From Mesoplasma chauliocola (GTDB lineage: Bacteria > Bacillota_I > Bacilli_A > Mycoplasmatales > Mycoplasmataceae), in assembly GCF_002290085.1 (NCBI RefSeq), contig NZ_CP023173.1:646501-710500 (forward strand): DNA of 64,000 bases, in the 5' to 3' direction. Of the stretch, positions 53,535 through 64,000 are shown piece by piece; the first letter of the stretch is position 1, and each line of letters opens with the position of its first letter. The notes under the pieces were generated by a model. It saw only the letters and a program-made list of their open reading frames with translations, searched no databases and was not told the DNA's origin. The translations under genes were made by a program, and so were the position numbers.

Positions 53535-54443
53535 CTATCAAGTTGGGTTTATTTCTATAATTTTACCATTTAGATTTTCTAAATTTCCTTCAAACCCATT
53601 AAATACAAGTTTGTTAGCAAACAGATATATCATTTTTTCATTATTAATAATTCTTCCTGAATATCTAAAATCATTAATTATAGGAGCACCAAAGTATTCA
53701 AGAGTTGCTCTAATTTGGTGTTTTCTACCTGTTAGAATTTGTACTTCTAACTCTGTCTGTTCATTTGTAACATCTAAGCTAACAACATTAAAAATTGTTG
53801 TAGCTTCTTTGTAATCTGATTTAAATTCTTCACTAAATACAGATTTTTGGATTATCGGGTCATATTTTATTCATCCTTTTGCTGTTAAACTTTCAGTTAC
53901 CGGAATATCAATTCTACAGCGATAATACTTTTCAATTCTATCTTTATCCTGAATTGCTTCAACTAAAATATCATGAGTATTTTTATTTTTTGCATACATT
54001 ATTAATCCAGAAGTAAGTTTATCCAATCTATGTACATGGCTTATTACATAAGAATTCTCTTCCACAGGGTTATATTGTTTTGTGTCAAATAAGTAATTCT
54101 TAACAATATCATCCATACTTACTTTAACAGGCGAATGAACTTCTAAATTAAATGGTTTTTTGACAATTAATAAATTATCATCTTCATAAATTACATCAAT
54201 TTCATAATCATTGATTTTTTTAAATTCATCTCTTAAAACAGGCTTATTATTGTCATAAACAACAATTACGTCATTTGTTTTTATAATGTAGTCCTTATCC
54301 TTGATTCTTTTATCATTAATTTTTATGTCCCCTTTTCTCAACCATTTGTAAATAACTGATAAAGGCGTAGTTTTATAATTTTTCTTTAAAAACTTAAAAA
54401 GAGTTTGATTATCATCATTTTGATTTGCTTTAAACTGGTTCAT
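53535..54443 (-). CDS. rluD: RluD/RluC-family pseudouridine synthase
   Basis: rRNA pseudouridine synthase of 302 residues. The S4 domain (about 1-70) includes VIYKWLRKGDIKINDKR. The catalytic motif HVHRLDKLTSGLIMYAKN and the late LTGRKHQIRATLEYFGAPIIND are intact. The ATG at 54443 overlaps the CPBP stop by 1 base (TAATG). The exact target, 23S U955/2504/2580 (RluC) or U1911-1917 (RluD), cannot be told from sequence alone. Confidence 0.88.
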
Positions 54444-55393
54444 TATGCCATCCCTACTATCATTATTATTAATGCTATAAAATTTGATCCTGCGTGTATT
54501 AATCAAGTATAAGTTACATTACCTTCAGTAAAGATAAAAGTTGCTGATAAAACTAAACCAGGAATGAAGTAAATATAAATATTTTCAATGTCACCCAAAC
54601 TTACGTGAACCATTGCAAAAGCTAAAGCTGAAATTACTAGAGCAAATCATTTGTTTCCAATTCCAGTAAAAATTGAATCTCTAAATGCTAGCTCTTCAAC
54701 AAACGGCGCAACAATAACACTAAATATAAATAATAGAATTATATAGAATGTTTTAACTAAAACACTTGAGTTGTGCAAAACGTTTTCTAGTTGTTCTTGA
54801 TTCTTTGTTCCATTTGATAAAAAGCCTAAGCCAACTGATACTACTGATAATAATATTGTCATTAGAATACAAATTACAAGAATTCTTTTCCACTCGTTTT
54901 TTAATGTTAAAAAAATTCTTTCTTTCAATGTTGGTAATTTAATTAACAAAATAACAGCAATAGCAATTTCTGCAATTGTTTGTAAAATTATTGAAATAAA
55001 TTGGACAGCAATTGAATTATTATTTGCACTAATACCTGCAATTACAAAAATTAAACTTCCTAAAATAATTACAAATAAAAATGGCAATACAATAAATGCA
55101 TAAATTCCAAAAGCATTAGTTTTCGAAAATAATTCATTATCTCTTTTATTTAAAATAAAACAACCAATTGCAGCGCAAACTATTTGAACAGTTGAAAAAA
55201 TTGTATTAATAATTTCATCACTATTTTCTGCTTTAATAGTAAATTTTAAAATTATAAGAATTAATAATGGCACAAAAAGGATAGATGTAGCAAAAATAAT
55301 ACCATCAACTAACGGATTGAAAACATTAAATTTAAATTTTGCTTCATCTGGTAAATCATATTTGCTTTTAAATTTTTCTATGTTTAGTTTCAT
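54443..55393 (-). CDS. CPBP-family intramembrane protease
   Basis: Membrane protein of 316 residues with about eight helices. The Abi/CPBP glutamate protease motifs are present: EELAFRDSIF (EExxxR) after a helix ending APFV, then the His in AFAMVHVSLGD, and LIHAGSNF near the end. These resemble CAAX prenyl protease 2 and bacteriocin-immunity proteins. The start at 55393 is preferred over an ATG 15 bases upstream because AAAGGGAGAAAT lies between them. The substrate is unknown. Confidence 0.85.
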
Positions 55394-55429
55394 ATTTCTC
55401 CCTTTCATACATTGTCTAATTAATTAAAA

Positions 55430-55459
55430 CATATAAAAAAATTGCTTAATAGCAATTTT
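55430..55459 (-). terminator. Terminator after ptsH
   Basis: Perfect 9-base stem AAAATTGCT-TAAT-AGCAATTTT. The minus strand continues with U. It is 16 bases past the ptsH stop. Confidence 0.88.
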
Positions 55460-55474
55460 AATTATTTTTTGTAA

Positions 55475-55744
55475 TTAACCTTCAATTAAAGCTGCTGAAA
55501 TCATTGCTTCTTTAATTCCTGCAACAGCCGCATCTGCATCTGATCCTTCTGCAATGATAGTTACTTCATCGCCTGTTTTAATTTGCATTGATAAGATGTT
55601 CATTATTGATCTTAAGTTTCCTGATTTTGAACCGCAAACGATTTTAACTTCTGATTCAAATTTTGATGCTGCTGAAATAATTGCAGTAGCTGGTCTAGCA
55701 TGTAGTCCAATTTTGTCAGTAATAACTGCTGTAAATTGTGCCAT
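55475..55744 (-). CDS. ptsH: HPr phosphocarrier protein
   Basis: PTS phosphocarrier of 89 residues. H15 in KIGLHARPATA accepts phosphate from Enzyme I. S46 in NLRSIMNILSM is the site used by HPr kinase in Firmicutes, so catabolite control through Ser phosphorylation is possible. It is monocistronic with promoter TTGATT-18-TATAAT, ribosome site AGGAGG and a perfect terminator. Confidence 0.97.
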   Translation of the reverse strand: MAQFTAVITDKIGLHARPATAIISAASKFESEVKIVCGSKSGNLRSIMNILSMQIKTGDEVTIIAEGSDADAAVAGIKEAMISAALIEG

Positions 55745-55778
55745 TTAATTTTCCTCCTGTATTTTTTAATACCTTTTT

Positions 55779-55808
55779 ATTATATCAATAAGTAAGTTTG
55801 ATAATCAA
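55779..55808 (-). promoter_or_regulatory. ptsH promoter
   Basis: Minus strand TTGATT (55803-55808), an 18-base spacer and TATAAT (55779-55784), about 35 bases before the ATG. Confidence 0.7.
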
Positions 55809-55816
55809 TTTTTTAG

Positions 55817-57985
55817 TTAATTTTTCTTTGAAATAGTAGCATCATGCACTGACATTGGCATAACACCATAACTTGAACTAAAGGCCACTTTCATTGTAGG
55901 ACCATTAACTTCTATTACGACCCCTTCACCAAAAATCATATGCTCAACAATATCATCTTTTTCATAGCCATCAACATTTTTTGCCTGTTTTTGATGTAAA
56001 GCATTTGTTGTTGAATTCATATTAGCAAACGGATTAATACTTTTTTGATATCTTCCTTCAAAACTATATAAATCCTGATTAAATTCTTTAATAAATTTAG
56101 ACGGTGCTAATTCTGCCTGTGAAATGAATGAAAACTCTCCTTTAATATAAGTTATAAATAATTTTTCTTCTGCGCGAGTAACTGCAACATAAAGAGTTCT
56201 TCTTTCTTCTTCAATTTCTCTAGCTGAATTAGATGAAAGACGCCCAGGGAAAATGTCTTGGTTAAGTCCTACAACAAATACAACTTTATTTTCAAGTCCT
56301 TTTGCCGCATGAACAGTCAGCAATGTTACTTTTTGTGCTTCAATATCATCGGCATCTGAATTTAATAAAGCTTCCTCTTGTAAATATGAAATAATCTTTT
56401 CAGTTCCCTCTTCATTAACTTCAGTTTGATAAGATTTGTCAAAGTTTTCTAATTGATCATATAAAGAATCAATATAGCTTATATCTTCTTTTTTCTCAGT
56501 ATCAGTAAGCTTTTTGATATAACCAGATTCAATCAGCATAAACTGTAAAGTCATTCTTATATTTTTGCTTTCTTTATAAACATCAACAGATTTTGCAAGA
56601 ACTTCTCTAATATTATTTAAATGTTTTGAAACTTGATTTATATGTAATTCATCTTCATTAACAATTAAGTCATATAAAGAAACATTCATATCCATTGCTT
56701 TTTCTTTAAGTTTTTTAATAGTTACGTCTCCAACTTTTGGAATGCTTTTTAAAACTCTTTCAACAGCTTGCTCATCTTGAGTTGCTAATGTTCTTAAAAA
56801 AGCATTTGCTTCTTTAATTACTCTACGGTCTTTAAATCTAATCCCACCAATTAATTGAAATGGGATTTTGTTATTTTGAAACTCTTTTTCAAACTCTTGT
56901 GATCATGCATTAAGTCTGTAAAGCACAAATATATCTTTATACTCATAACCTTGTTGGATTAATTCTTTAATTTTTAAAGTTACATATCTTGCTTCGTCAT
57001 TTCTCGATTCACACTCTTTTACAACAGGAGCATCACCAGCTTGATTATTGGTGAAAATTTCCTTTTCTTCTCGATTTTTATTGTTATTAATAAAGTCATT
57101 TGCTAAGTCCAATATTTTTTGTGTAGATCTATAGTTTTCATTTAGTGTTATACTTACACCATTTGTAAATGTTTTATTAAAATTTAAAATAATATCGACT
57201 TTTGCTCCACGTCAAGAATAAATTGTTTGGTCTGGATCACCTACAACCGTTAAATTATTTTTGTCTCTTGTTAAAAATTTAATTAAATCAAATTGTAAAT
57301 CATTTGTATCTTGAAATTCATCAACCATGACATAATCATATCTATTTCTTCATTTTTCTAATGTTTCAGAGTTTTCGTTAAATATTTTGAAAACTAAAAC
57401 TTGAAGATCATTGAAATCGATAGAATTAATTGTTTTTAAGTATTCTTCGTATTTTTGATATAAAGTTGCAATAGCTCTTTCAAGTCCACTATAACAATCT
57501 TCTATTGCTTCAATAGGAGAAATCAGTTCATTTTTTCAATTACCTATTCTATAAATAATTTTTTTCTCAGTATATTTTTTTAGTTCTGGTAAATGACTAA
57601 AATGTTCATTTATTAAATTCCGTATAATTGCAACTTGATCTCCTTGATCAATAATTAAAAAATTCTTGGACAAATTTATTAATTCAAACTCTTCTCTTAA
57701 AATTCTTGAACATCATGCATGGAAAGTAGAAATATGAGGATTACTTGTTAAATTTGGAATAATATTATTAACTCTATCTCTCATTTCTCTAGCAGCCTTG
57801 TTTGTAAAAGTAACTGCTAAAATTTTGTATGCAGGGATTTTCATTTCCTCAATTAAATAAGCTATTTTCGTTGTAATAACTTTTGTTTTACCAGAACCAG
57901 CACCAGCAACTATTCTAAGTGGTCTATCAGTAATTGTAACTGCTGCAAGTTGTTGCTCATTTAATTCCAAAAGTAAATTATTCAT
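55817..57985 (-). CDS. pcrA: PcrA/UvrD-type DNA helicase
   Basis: SF1A 3'-5' helicase of 722 residues for repair and plasmid/replication work. LNEQQLAAV (Q motif), AGAGSGKT (Walker A), [18 protein letters not shown] (Walker B), [19 protein letters not shown] and [21 protein letters not shown], then [14 protein letters not shown] are all intact. The C-terminal extension (about 640-722) ends in a Tudor-like stretch around [20 protein letters not shown]. The start at 57985 follows AAAGGGAAAAAA. It overlaps the RDD gene stop by 8 bases. Confidence 0.95.
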
Positions 57986-58811
57986 TTTTTTCCCTTTCTT
58001 TCTGTTCAATTTGTTTTTTATTTTTATTTTCTAATTTTAAGTTTTCAGTTAAACTCGGTTTATCAACATTTATTGATTCATAAAATTCTTTCTCATCAGA
58101 ATTACCGATTTCATTTAATATTTCTTGTTCAAATTTTCCTGGTGTTTGTTCCAGCACTAGTTTACTTGTCTTAGGTTTTGATAAAACAACTTTTTTTGGT
58201 TTTTCAGAAACAACATAAATTTTGCTTTTCATATCAACTCCCGATTGATGATTTTTTTGTAGTCTTATAGAAACACCTATTGCTAAGTTTCATACTAAAA
58301 AAATTCAGTAGTTTATTTGATACACAATATACCCGACATTAAAGTAAGTTGCATTCTCAGTCTTGTTATATTTTGACATTAATAATAAGAATAATATATT
58401 GCCCAAATATAAGAAACATCAAGGCATTAATATAAATCAAAGTTCTCTTTTTAAAATGTCAATGAACTTTATTTTTTCATTTATATTGAATTTCACAAGC
58501 TTTATTTTAAAAATAATTTTTCCTACTGTTTTACCCTTTAAAAAATGAGTAAGTAAAACAAAGTAGGAAAAATTTCATATTAAAGCTGAAGTAAAAATTA
58601 CAAATAAATTTATTCAGTCACCGTCATTAGCTTGGTTTCTTAAAACAAAACCAACTATTAAAAACGGTATTGAACTGATAAAAAGATCTGTTAGCCTAGC
58701 AAAGAATACTCTTCACAAACTGGGAATATAAAATTCATTATCTTTTAATGAATTTTCATTAGTCTTAGAAACCCCATAATTTTTATCAACAGTCTTAGAT
58801 ATTTCCATCAT
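57978..58811 (-). CDS. RDD-family membrane protein
   Basis: Protein of 277 residues. Three or four TM helices lie between about 40 and 190. The RDD hallmark is SLWRVFFARLTDLFI before the first helix (R and D residues), and the loop THFLKGKTVGKIIFKIKLV matches the family. The last 90 residues are hydrophilic and charged. RDD proteins are of uncertain role; some act in sodium or solute transport. Between a glycosyltransferase-like gene and pcrA in one operon. Confidence 0.78.
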
Positions 58812-58819
58812 TAATTAAA

Positions 58820-59776
58820 CTAACCTATTTTTTTAATTTGTTCATTAATAAAGCTACTAAAATTTTGCATTCTTGCTGTAAAGTCAGGATTTACATTTTC
58901 TAAGAAAATTGCATTTTGTGTTGTGAATTCTTTTACTTTTCTGTCTAATTTTGTATCAACAAAAGAAAGTGATTTTTTATAAATTAAATTATTCTTAATA
59001 CATTTAGCTAAATTTAAAAATGTATAACCCATACAATAGTTTGCTGCAAAATTAAGCTCATCTTTAAATTCTTTGTAAGTACCAATTCTTCTGTAATAGT
59101 TCAGTACATGTGGTCATTGATTTACTATATCAAATATTGAATACTTAGGTACTGAGACTTTATGTTTAAATAGCACTTCTCCAGATAAATAAAAATTTCT
59201 TGAATGTGCTAAAGACATAAATAAGAATAACATGTCAAATCTAACATTCTTTTTAAATGTTATTCTAAAGTCTTTAATGAATTTACTTCTAAATAATTTT
59301 CCATATATTTCTTGAGATATATATGCAAATACTTCTTTGTCTATTTGTAAATCATAAAGTCTATTTTGTTGTAGCAATGGTTTAGTTGGTCCTTCAAATA
59401 AATTTGATTGCTCATATTGAACTTCAATTAAATCAATTTTATTATTTGCTTCAACTATTTCTTGAATTGATTCTACAAAACGCTCATCAATCAAGTCACC
59501 TTCTTTTAAGAAAGAAACATATTCTCCTCGCGCCATTTCAATTCCATTGTTTCAGTTTAATGATTCCCCTTGACCTTTTGAATTTAGAACGAACACAATC
59601 TTATCATTTTCAATAAATTGATCTCTAATAAAATCTAATGCTTCTTTTTCAACATTTGGTTCGTCAACGATAATTATTAATTCGTATGAATCATTAGTTT
59701 GTTTTTTTAATGTATTAATAGTTTTAAAAATTTTATCTTCTCTAGCTTGACTAGAAATTATAAATGAAACTAGCAT
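58820..59776 (-). CDS. Glycosyltransferase family 2-like protein
   Basis: Protein of 318 residues. The N-terminal nucleotide-sugar fold is visible: VSFIISSQAREDKIFKTINT, ELIIIVDEPN, GQGESLNWNNGIEMARGEYVSFL. The DxD metal site usual in GT2 appears as KEGDLID, so activity is uncertain. The C-terminal half is helical without TM segments. Expected role would be transfer of a sugar to a lipid or surface molecule, but a non-catalytic role is possible. First gene of the operon, divergent from def. Confidence 0.75.
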
Positions 59777-59889
59777 TCTCTCACTCTCCTGACATAACTA
59801 TATATATTTTACACTAAAAGGTATTTTTTTGTTATTTTTAAATTTAAGATGTTGGTAATTCCAACTAAAATAATTATAAAAATTTAAGA

Positions 59890-59895
59890 TATAAT
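59890..59895 (+). promoter_or_regulatory. -10 box for def
   Basis: TATAAT 47 bases before the def ATG. No clear -35 in the AT-rich upstream sequence. Confidence 0.55.
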
Positions 59896-59942
59896 ATTAA
59901 AAAACCAAACTGATTATTTAATAGAGGAGATAAATTAGTAAA

Positions 59943-60545
59943 ATGAAAATTAAAAATTATTTATTGCAAGACGAAATACCAACAAACAAATGATTAACAA
60001 AAGACCATAATAAAGCAGTCATTAGATCAGTATCAACTAAAATAGAAAATGTAGATAATTTAACAGAAGAAGAAGAATTAACAATGAAAAAGTTAATAGA
60101 TTTTGTTGTGGCAAGCCAAGACGAAGAATTCAATTATGAAGGTAAAGATGATTATTTGCGACCTGCTGTAGGATTAGCTGCTCCACAAATTGGAATTAAC
60201 AAAGATATGTTTTATATTAGATTTAATTTGCCAAATAATCAAATAGAAGAATATGCAATGATTAATACAGAATATTCTGCAAAATCAAGTAGATTGGCTT
60301 GTCTTGAAGAAGGAGAAGGGTGTCTAAGTGTTGATGAAGATAAACACGGTATAGTTCCTAGATCTTGGATTATTTCTGTTAAAGGATATGATTGATTAAA
60401 AAAAGAATGAGTAGAATTAAAATTAAAAGATTACCGTTCAATTGTTTTTCAACATGAAATGGATCACAATATTGGAAAATTATATTATGATCATATTAAT
60501 AAAAATGAACCTGAGTTTATAGCAGAAGATTGAGTTATTCTTTAA
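59943..60545 (+). CDS. def: Peptide deformylase
   Basis: Metalloenzyme of 200 residues that removes the formyl group from nascent proteins. The three motifs are intact: GLAAPQIG, EGCLSV (metal Cys) and QHEMDH (HExxH). The long N-terminal arm fits the Gram-positive type 2 enzyme, and the EEYAMINTEY insertion also does. GAGGAG lies 14 bases before the ATG, a wide spacing; no better start was found. Confidence 0.93.
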
Positions 60546-60685
60546 AATATGTTAATATCAACTTAACAAAAATCGAAACATACTTAAATATTTAAAATTG
60601 TATATGTGTTAAATAATAACAACTTAATAATTAGAAGCATAAGTTACATTTATGTATGTTTATTTTTATAAAAATGGAGGAAAAA

Positions 60686-62452
60686 ATGGAAAAAGAAAAA
60701 AATAATTCTTCAAATCAAATTATTGAAAAAGAAGATTTTGAACCTTTTGTATTTAAACAAAAGGAAGTCCAAAGAAAATATATTAAAACTGATTCTCCAA
60801 CTAAAGTTTTTGCTTTAGGAGGACTAGAAGAAATTGGTAAAAACACATATTGTATTGAGCATGAAAATGAAATTATTATGATTGATGCTGGAGTTAAGTT
60901 TCCTGATGATTCAATGTTAGGAATTAACGCGGTTATTCCTGATTATTCTTACTTAAAAGAAAATGAATCAAAAATTAAAGCATTATTCATAACACATGGT
61001 CATGAGGATCACATTGGTGGGATTCATTATTTAGTTAAACAAGTAAATATACCTGTTATATATGCGCCTGAGTTAGCTGCTGCTTTAATTAGAGACAGAT
61101 TAAAAGAACATAAATTAACTGATAAAACAATTGTTAAGGAATACGTGGCTGATGATATTTGAGCAACAAAAAACTTACGTGTAAGTTATGCAGCTTTAAA
61201 CCACTCAATTCCTGATGCTTTTGGAATTTTAATTGAAACGCCAAATGGGAATATTTTTTCAACTGGTGATTATAAATTTGACTGATCGCCTTTAGGACAT
61301 TTTGCTGAGTTAAGCAAATTAGCTAGCATGGGTGATAAAGGAATTGAACTTTTGATGGCTGATTCAACAAACGCTGAAGTTGAGGGCTATACTCCCGGTG
61401 AAAAAGGAATTATAGAAAACATTGATAAATTATTTTTAAAAGCAAAGGGAAGAATTTTCATAACAACATTTGCATCAAACGTGCACCGTATTCAACAAAT
61501 TGTTGAATTAGCAAATAAATATGATAAAAAAGTTGTTATTTTAGGAAGATCTATTGAAAGAATAATTAAAATAATCCGCCAAATGGGACACTTAAAAATC
61601 AATGATAAAATGTTCATTAAAGCTAATGATATTGAAAAACATCCAGCAAATAAAATAATGATTATCTCAACTGGTAGTCAAGGTGAACCAATGGCTGCAC
61701 TATCTAGAATTGCAACTAATAGACACCAATCAATTTCAATTATTCCAGGAGATACAGTTATATTCTCTTCATCACCAATTCCAGGTAATAGAGCAGATGT
61801 TGAAATTTTAATTAATAGATTAACTCGTATTGGAGCTAATGTTATTGAATCTTCTCCAAGCAACAAAATACATACTTCAGGGCATGCTAGCCAAGAAGAA
61901 CAAAAATTACTATTTACATTATTAAGGCCTAATTATTTTATGCCTATGCATGGTGAGTTTAGAATGTTAAAAAAACACATTGAAACTGCTGAATCAGTTA
62001 ATTTAAAATCAGGGCATGGTTTTGTAATGGCTAACGGTGATCAACTGGAATTACTTCAAGGTAAAGCTCAAATTGGTAAACGTATTGATGCAGATGCTAT
62101 TTATGTTGATGGTAAAGATATGACTGCTCATGCTTCAAATATTATTAGAGAACGTGATATTTTAAGTAAAGATGGGTTAATTTCAGTTGTTGTTTCAATT
62201 GATTCTCAAACTAATAAATTATTATGTGCTCCAAGAATTATTTCTCGAGGAAGTTTTTATGTAAAAGATTCAGGAAACATAATAAGTGAAGCTATCACAA
62301 TTGTTACTGAAGCAATAAACGAAGTATTAAATTCTTCAAAACCAACATTTGGAGCAATTAAAAAAGCTATTAAGCAATCATTGTCTCCTTACATTTTCAA
62401 AACAAAACGTAGAAATCCGTTAATTATTCCAGTTATTCTAAATAAAAAATAA
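60686..62452 (+). CDS. rnjA: Ribonuclease J
   Basis: Metallo-beta-lactamase/beta-CASP RNase of 588 residues with endo- and 5'-exonuclease activity in RNA processing and decay. [11 protein letters not shown], the zinc motif [10 protein letters not shown], the NHSIPDAFG His, [10 protein letters not shown] and the beta-CASP motifs [15 protein letters not shown] and [10 protein letters not shown] are present. A charged N-terminal extension of about 40 residues precedes the lactamase domain. The start at 60686 is chosen because GGAGG lies 5 bases upstream; an ATG at 60674 overlaps that site. Confidence 0.95.
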
Positions 62453-62480
62453 GAGTTTAAAAATGACTCTTATTTTTTAT
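62448..62480 (+). terminator. Terminator after rnjA
   Basis: ATAAGAGT pairs with ACTCTTAT across an 8-base loop, then TTTTTTAT. The stem begins within the stop codon. Confidence 0.85.
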
Positions 62481-62493
62481 ATTTTAAAAATGT

Positions 62494-62521
62494 TTGTTTT
62501 ACTGATATAAACGATTATAAT
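62494..62521 (+). promoter_or_regulatory. Promoter of the 322-residue membrane protein gene
   Basis: TTGTTT (62494-62499), a 16-base spacer and TATAAT (62516-62521), 28 bases before the ATG. Confidence 0.65.
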
Positions 62522-62549
62522 TAATTTTAACCAGAAAGGAAGAGGAATA

Positions 62550-63518
62550 ATGGTTACAAACAGAAATTATGGAAGAAGTTATATAAATAGAGGATTTATT
62601 AAATTTGCTCAAATTTTAGGAACTTTTGTCACAACATTAATATTAGTATTTACAATTTATTTTTTTGCAAGTAGCTCATATTTAGGATCAAGTGATTCTG
62701 AATTAATTATAACAAGCTCACTAATAATAGGGATAGAAATTTATTTCTTGTGAAAGTCTCTCTATTCGGCTTATGTGATTATTTCATATTTAAACTCAGC
62801 AACTGATGAAGAGATAATTGCTAACAGATATATATTAGCGGTTCTAAGTGTTGGGGTTGGAGGAATTATTACCCCCTTTATTCTTACATCTTTACCAAAT
62901 ATTGAAACAGAGTCTTCTTTAAACCCAAGAGCTTTTTTAGCAAAGCATTTAGGTTTTACAATGCTAATTGGCTTTGCATTATTCTTAGTTTCATTTGTTA
63001 GCATAGCATTAACTTCAAGTGGTGGTTATATAAGTTTTGAAAACTTAATCGCCACAGATACAAGCTATGGATTGATTGGTTTTTTAGCAATAACAATTAG
63101 TATTGTTGGATTCTTAATTGGAACTTTGGGATATGGGTTATTTGCAAGAAAAAATTCATCTCAATTAATGAAAGAAAAAAACCTTCAAGGTTATATGATG
63201 CAAGTAATTGGAGTTATATTTACATTAATTGCTACAGTTGAGTTAATAGTATTAATTATTATGTCAATTATACGATTAATAATGGTTGTATTTAACTCAA
63301 TTAGATACATGAACAGATATGAAGGATTCTTAAAAGTATTTGCAATAATGTTTGCTTTCTCAAGAATAGGATTTGAAATATGATATGTTACATGAATTGT
63401 TTCAATGTACTCAAAAATTATTTCAGGTCTTTGAGCAAAAGATCAAGTTATTAAAATTAATAACTTTGAAAAAGTTGATGATATTAGACGTGAAGAACAA
63501 AACGCAGCAACAAGATAA
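62550..63518 (+). CDS. Six-TM membrane protein of unknown function
   Basis: Protein of 322 residues with helices at about 17-42, 52-80, 90-112, 130-152, 170-195 and 212-240. A basic cytoplasmic segment follows (SIRYMNRYEGFLKVF), and the last 45 residues are hydrophilic (VIKINNFEKVDDIRREEQNAATR). No known motif is seen. Strong start: AGGAAGAGG before the ATG. It is monocistronic and convergent with the next gene. Confidence 0.75.
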
Positions 63519-63546
63519 AAAAAATACCTTAAAGGTATTTTTTTTA
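63517..63546. terminator. Bidirectional terminator between convergent genes
   Basis: AAAAAATACCTTAAAGGTAT hairpin with A and T runs on both sides, between the stops of the genes at 63518 and 63544. Confidence 0.88.
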
Positions 63547-63798
63547 TCTTCACATGTAAAGCAAAACATTTGCTGGTTTACCACAACCACAAATTCCACA
63601 ACCACTTCTTTCCTCTTTTAGCTCAACATTTGCATTTAAAAAATTTGTTCACTTATCTTCTAAAGATTTTTCAACAGCTTTCCCTTTTTCTGCTGCAACT
63701 AAAATTGTGTATCCTTCATTTAACTTTTGATCTAAATATTGCATGTCAGCATTACTCATATCTAAAACTTCGATTAATTTATTCAAATTTTTTGCCAT
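63544..63798 (-). CDS. 84-residue protein with C-terminal CGICGCG cysteine cluster
   Basis: Unrecognised small soluble protein starting MAKNLNKLIEVLDMSNADMQ. Near the C-terminus RSGCGICGCGKPANVLLYMWR puts three cysteines in a CxxCxC pattern, which could bind zinc or an Fe-S cluster. Two TGA-Trp codons lie in frame. It overlaps the end of the upstream membrane protein by 20 bases. The ATG has no ideal AGGAG; AAAGGGG 8 bases upstream may serve. Confidence 0.72.
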
Positions 63799-64000
63799 TT
63801 TCTTTTAACCCCTTTTTAGCTTGTTTTAATTGTACATCATAAATAAGCTTGATTTCTTCATCAATATAATCATTAGCATGTTGTTCATCTTGAACAATTT
63901 TTTTACAATAATAGTAACCTATAAGAAACAAAGACAATCCTAAGACCATGAAAATACCTGAAAATACAAGTTCTATTATTGCTTTACTTCGCAATACATA
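63779..64000 (-). CDS. Single-TM protein, 5' end outside the window
   Basis: The visible part has one TM helix (about IIELVFSGIFMVLGLSLFLI), followed by a charged tail with NDYIDEEIKLIYDVQLKQAK and ending GKKFE. The frame stays open to the window edge, so the true start lies beyond 64000. The downstream Cys-cluster gene begins within its last 20 bases. No function can be assigned. Confidence 0.6.
   Translation of the reverse strand, partial: YVLRSKAIIELVFSGIFMVLGLSLFLIGYYYCKKIVQDEQHANDYIDEEIKLIYDVQLKQAKKGLKENGKKFE

Noticed and set aside
59851..59865. Short palindrome GTTGGTAATTCCAAC between the divergent GT2-like and def genes
   Set aside because: Only five base pairs, no U run and no second copy seen; too weak to call a regulatory site.
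60656..60685. Upstream ATGs for rnjA
   Set aside because: GGAGG lies between them and the ATG at 60686, at ideal spacing for the latter.
1..64000. Dozens of in-frame TGA codons that break genes into fragments, which could be read as frameshifts or pseudogenes
   Set aside because: They fall at conserved Trp positions (for example GH18 DIDWE, GH32 WECP, RbgA WDTPG), so they are Trp codons under translation table 4.

Overview
The window is AT-rich mollicute DNA that reads TGA as tryptophan. Nearly every long gene is broken by in-frame TGA under the standard code and is intact under code 4. Gene content (three PTS IIBC permeases plus EI and HPr, rpsB-tsf, frr-pyrH, scpAB, RNase J, Obg) fits the Spiroplasma/Entomoplasma/Mesoplasma group. 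A 2'-deoxyguanosine riboswitch of the type known from Mesoplasma florum, upstream of nrdFIE, points to Mesoplasma at or near M. florum. Almost all genes are on the minus strand; the plus strand carries ppa, def, rnjA and one membrane protein. No insertion sequence, prophage, CRISPR array or rRNA was seen. No gene-free stretch exceeds 300 bases.

Region 1 (1-20.7 kb): sugar uptake and surface. A minus-strand operon runs PTS IIBC, GntR/UTRA regulator, second PTS IIBC, GH32 sucrose-6-P hydrolase. Beside it is a 1111-residue GH18 chitinase-like lipoprotein with many repeats, three of them nearly identical 219-bp tandem units. After two membrane proteins and ptsI come a small-ORF/nadE/obgE operon, tRNA-Arg(UCU), and a DEAD-box helicase with an Arg-rich tail. 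A second GH32-PTS pair follows. It shares a conserved upstream motif with the first PTS operon, suggesting one regulator for both.

Region 2 (20.7-31.5 kb): nrdF-nrdI-nrdE behind a promoter, a dG riboswitch and a riboswitch-controlled terminator. NrdF has Val, Pro and Lys in place of three metal-ligand glutamates, the signature of the metal-free, DOPA-radical class Ie enzyme. Upstream lie an unknown 528-residue protein, trmFO and a pair of ABC exporter half-transporters in one operon.

Region 3 (31.5-51.5 kb): housekeeping operons. These are ssb-dprA-like, rbgA-rnhB, rpsP-rimM-trmD-rplS, an ECF-S-like protein with a His-rich N-terminus, ppa, a degenerate metallopeptidase-like membrane protein, scpA-scpB-rluB-dNK-dNK-yebC, argS-MFS-unknown-HEPN-like, frr-pyrH, and rpsB-tsf behind a structured leader. 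The two tandem deoxynucleoside kinases (salvage) and the riboswitch-controlled reductase (de novo) together supply dNTPs.

Region 4 (51.5-64 kb): a large polytopic membrane protein, an RluD-type synthase and a CPBP protease in one operon; ptsH; a GT2-RDD-pcrA operon; divergent def and rnjA; a six-TM membrane protein; and two short overlapping genes at the right edge, one with a CGICGCG cysteine cluster. The first and last genes of the window are cut by its ends.
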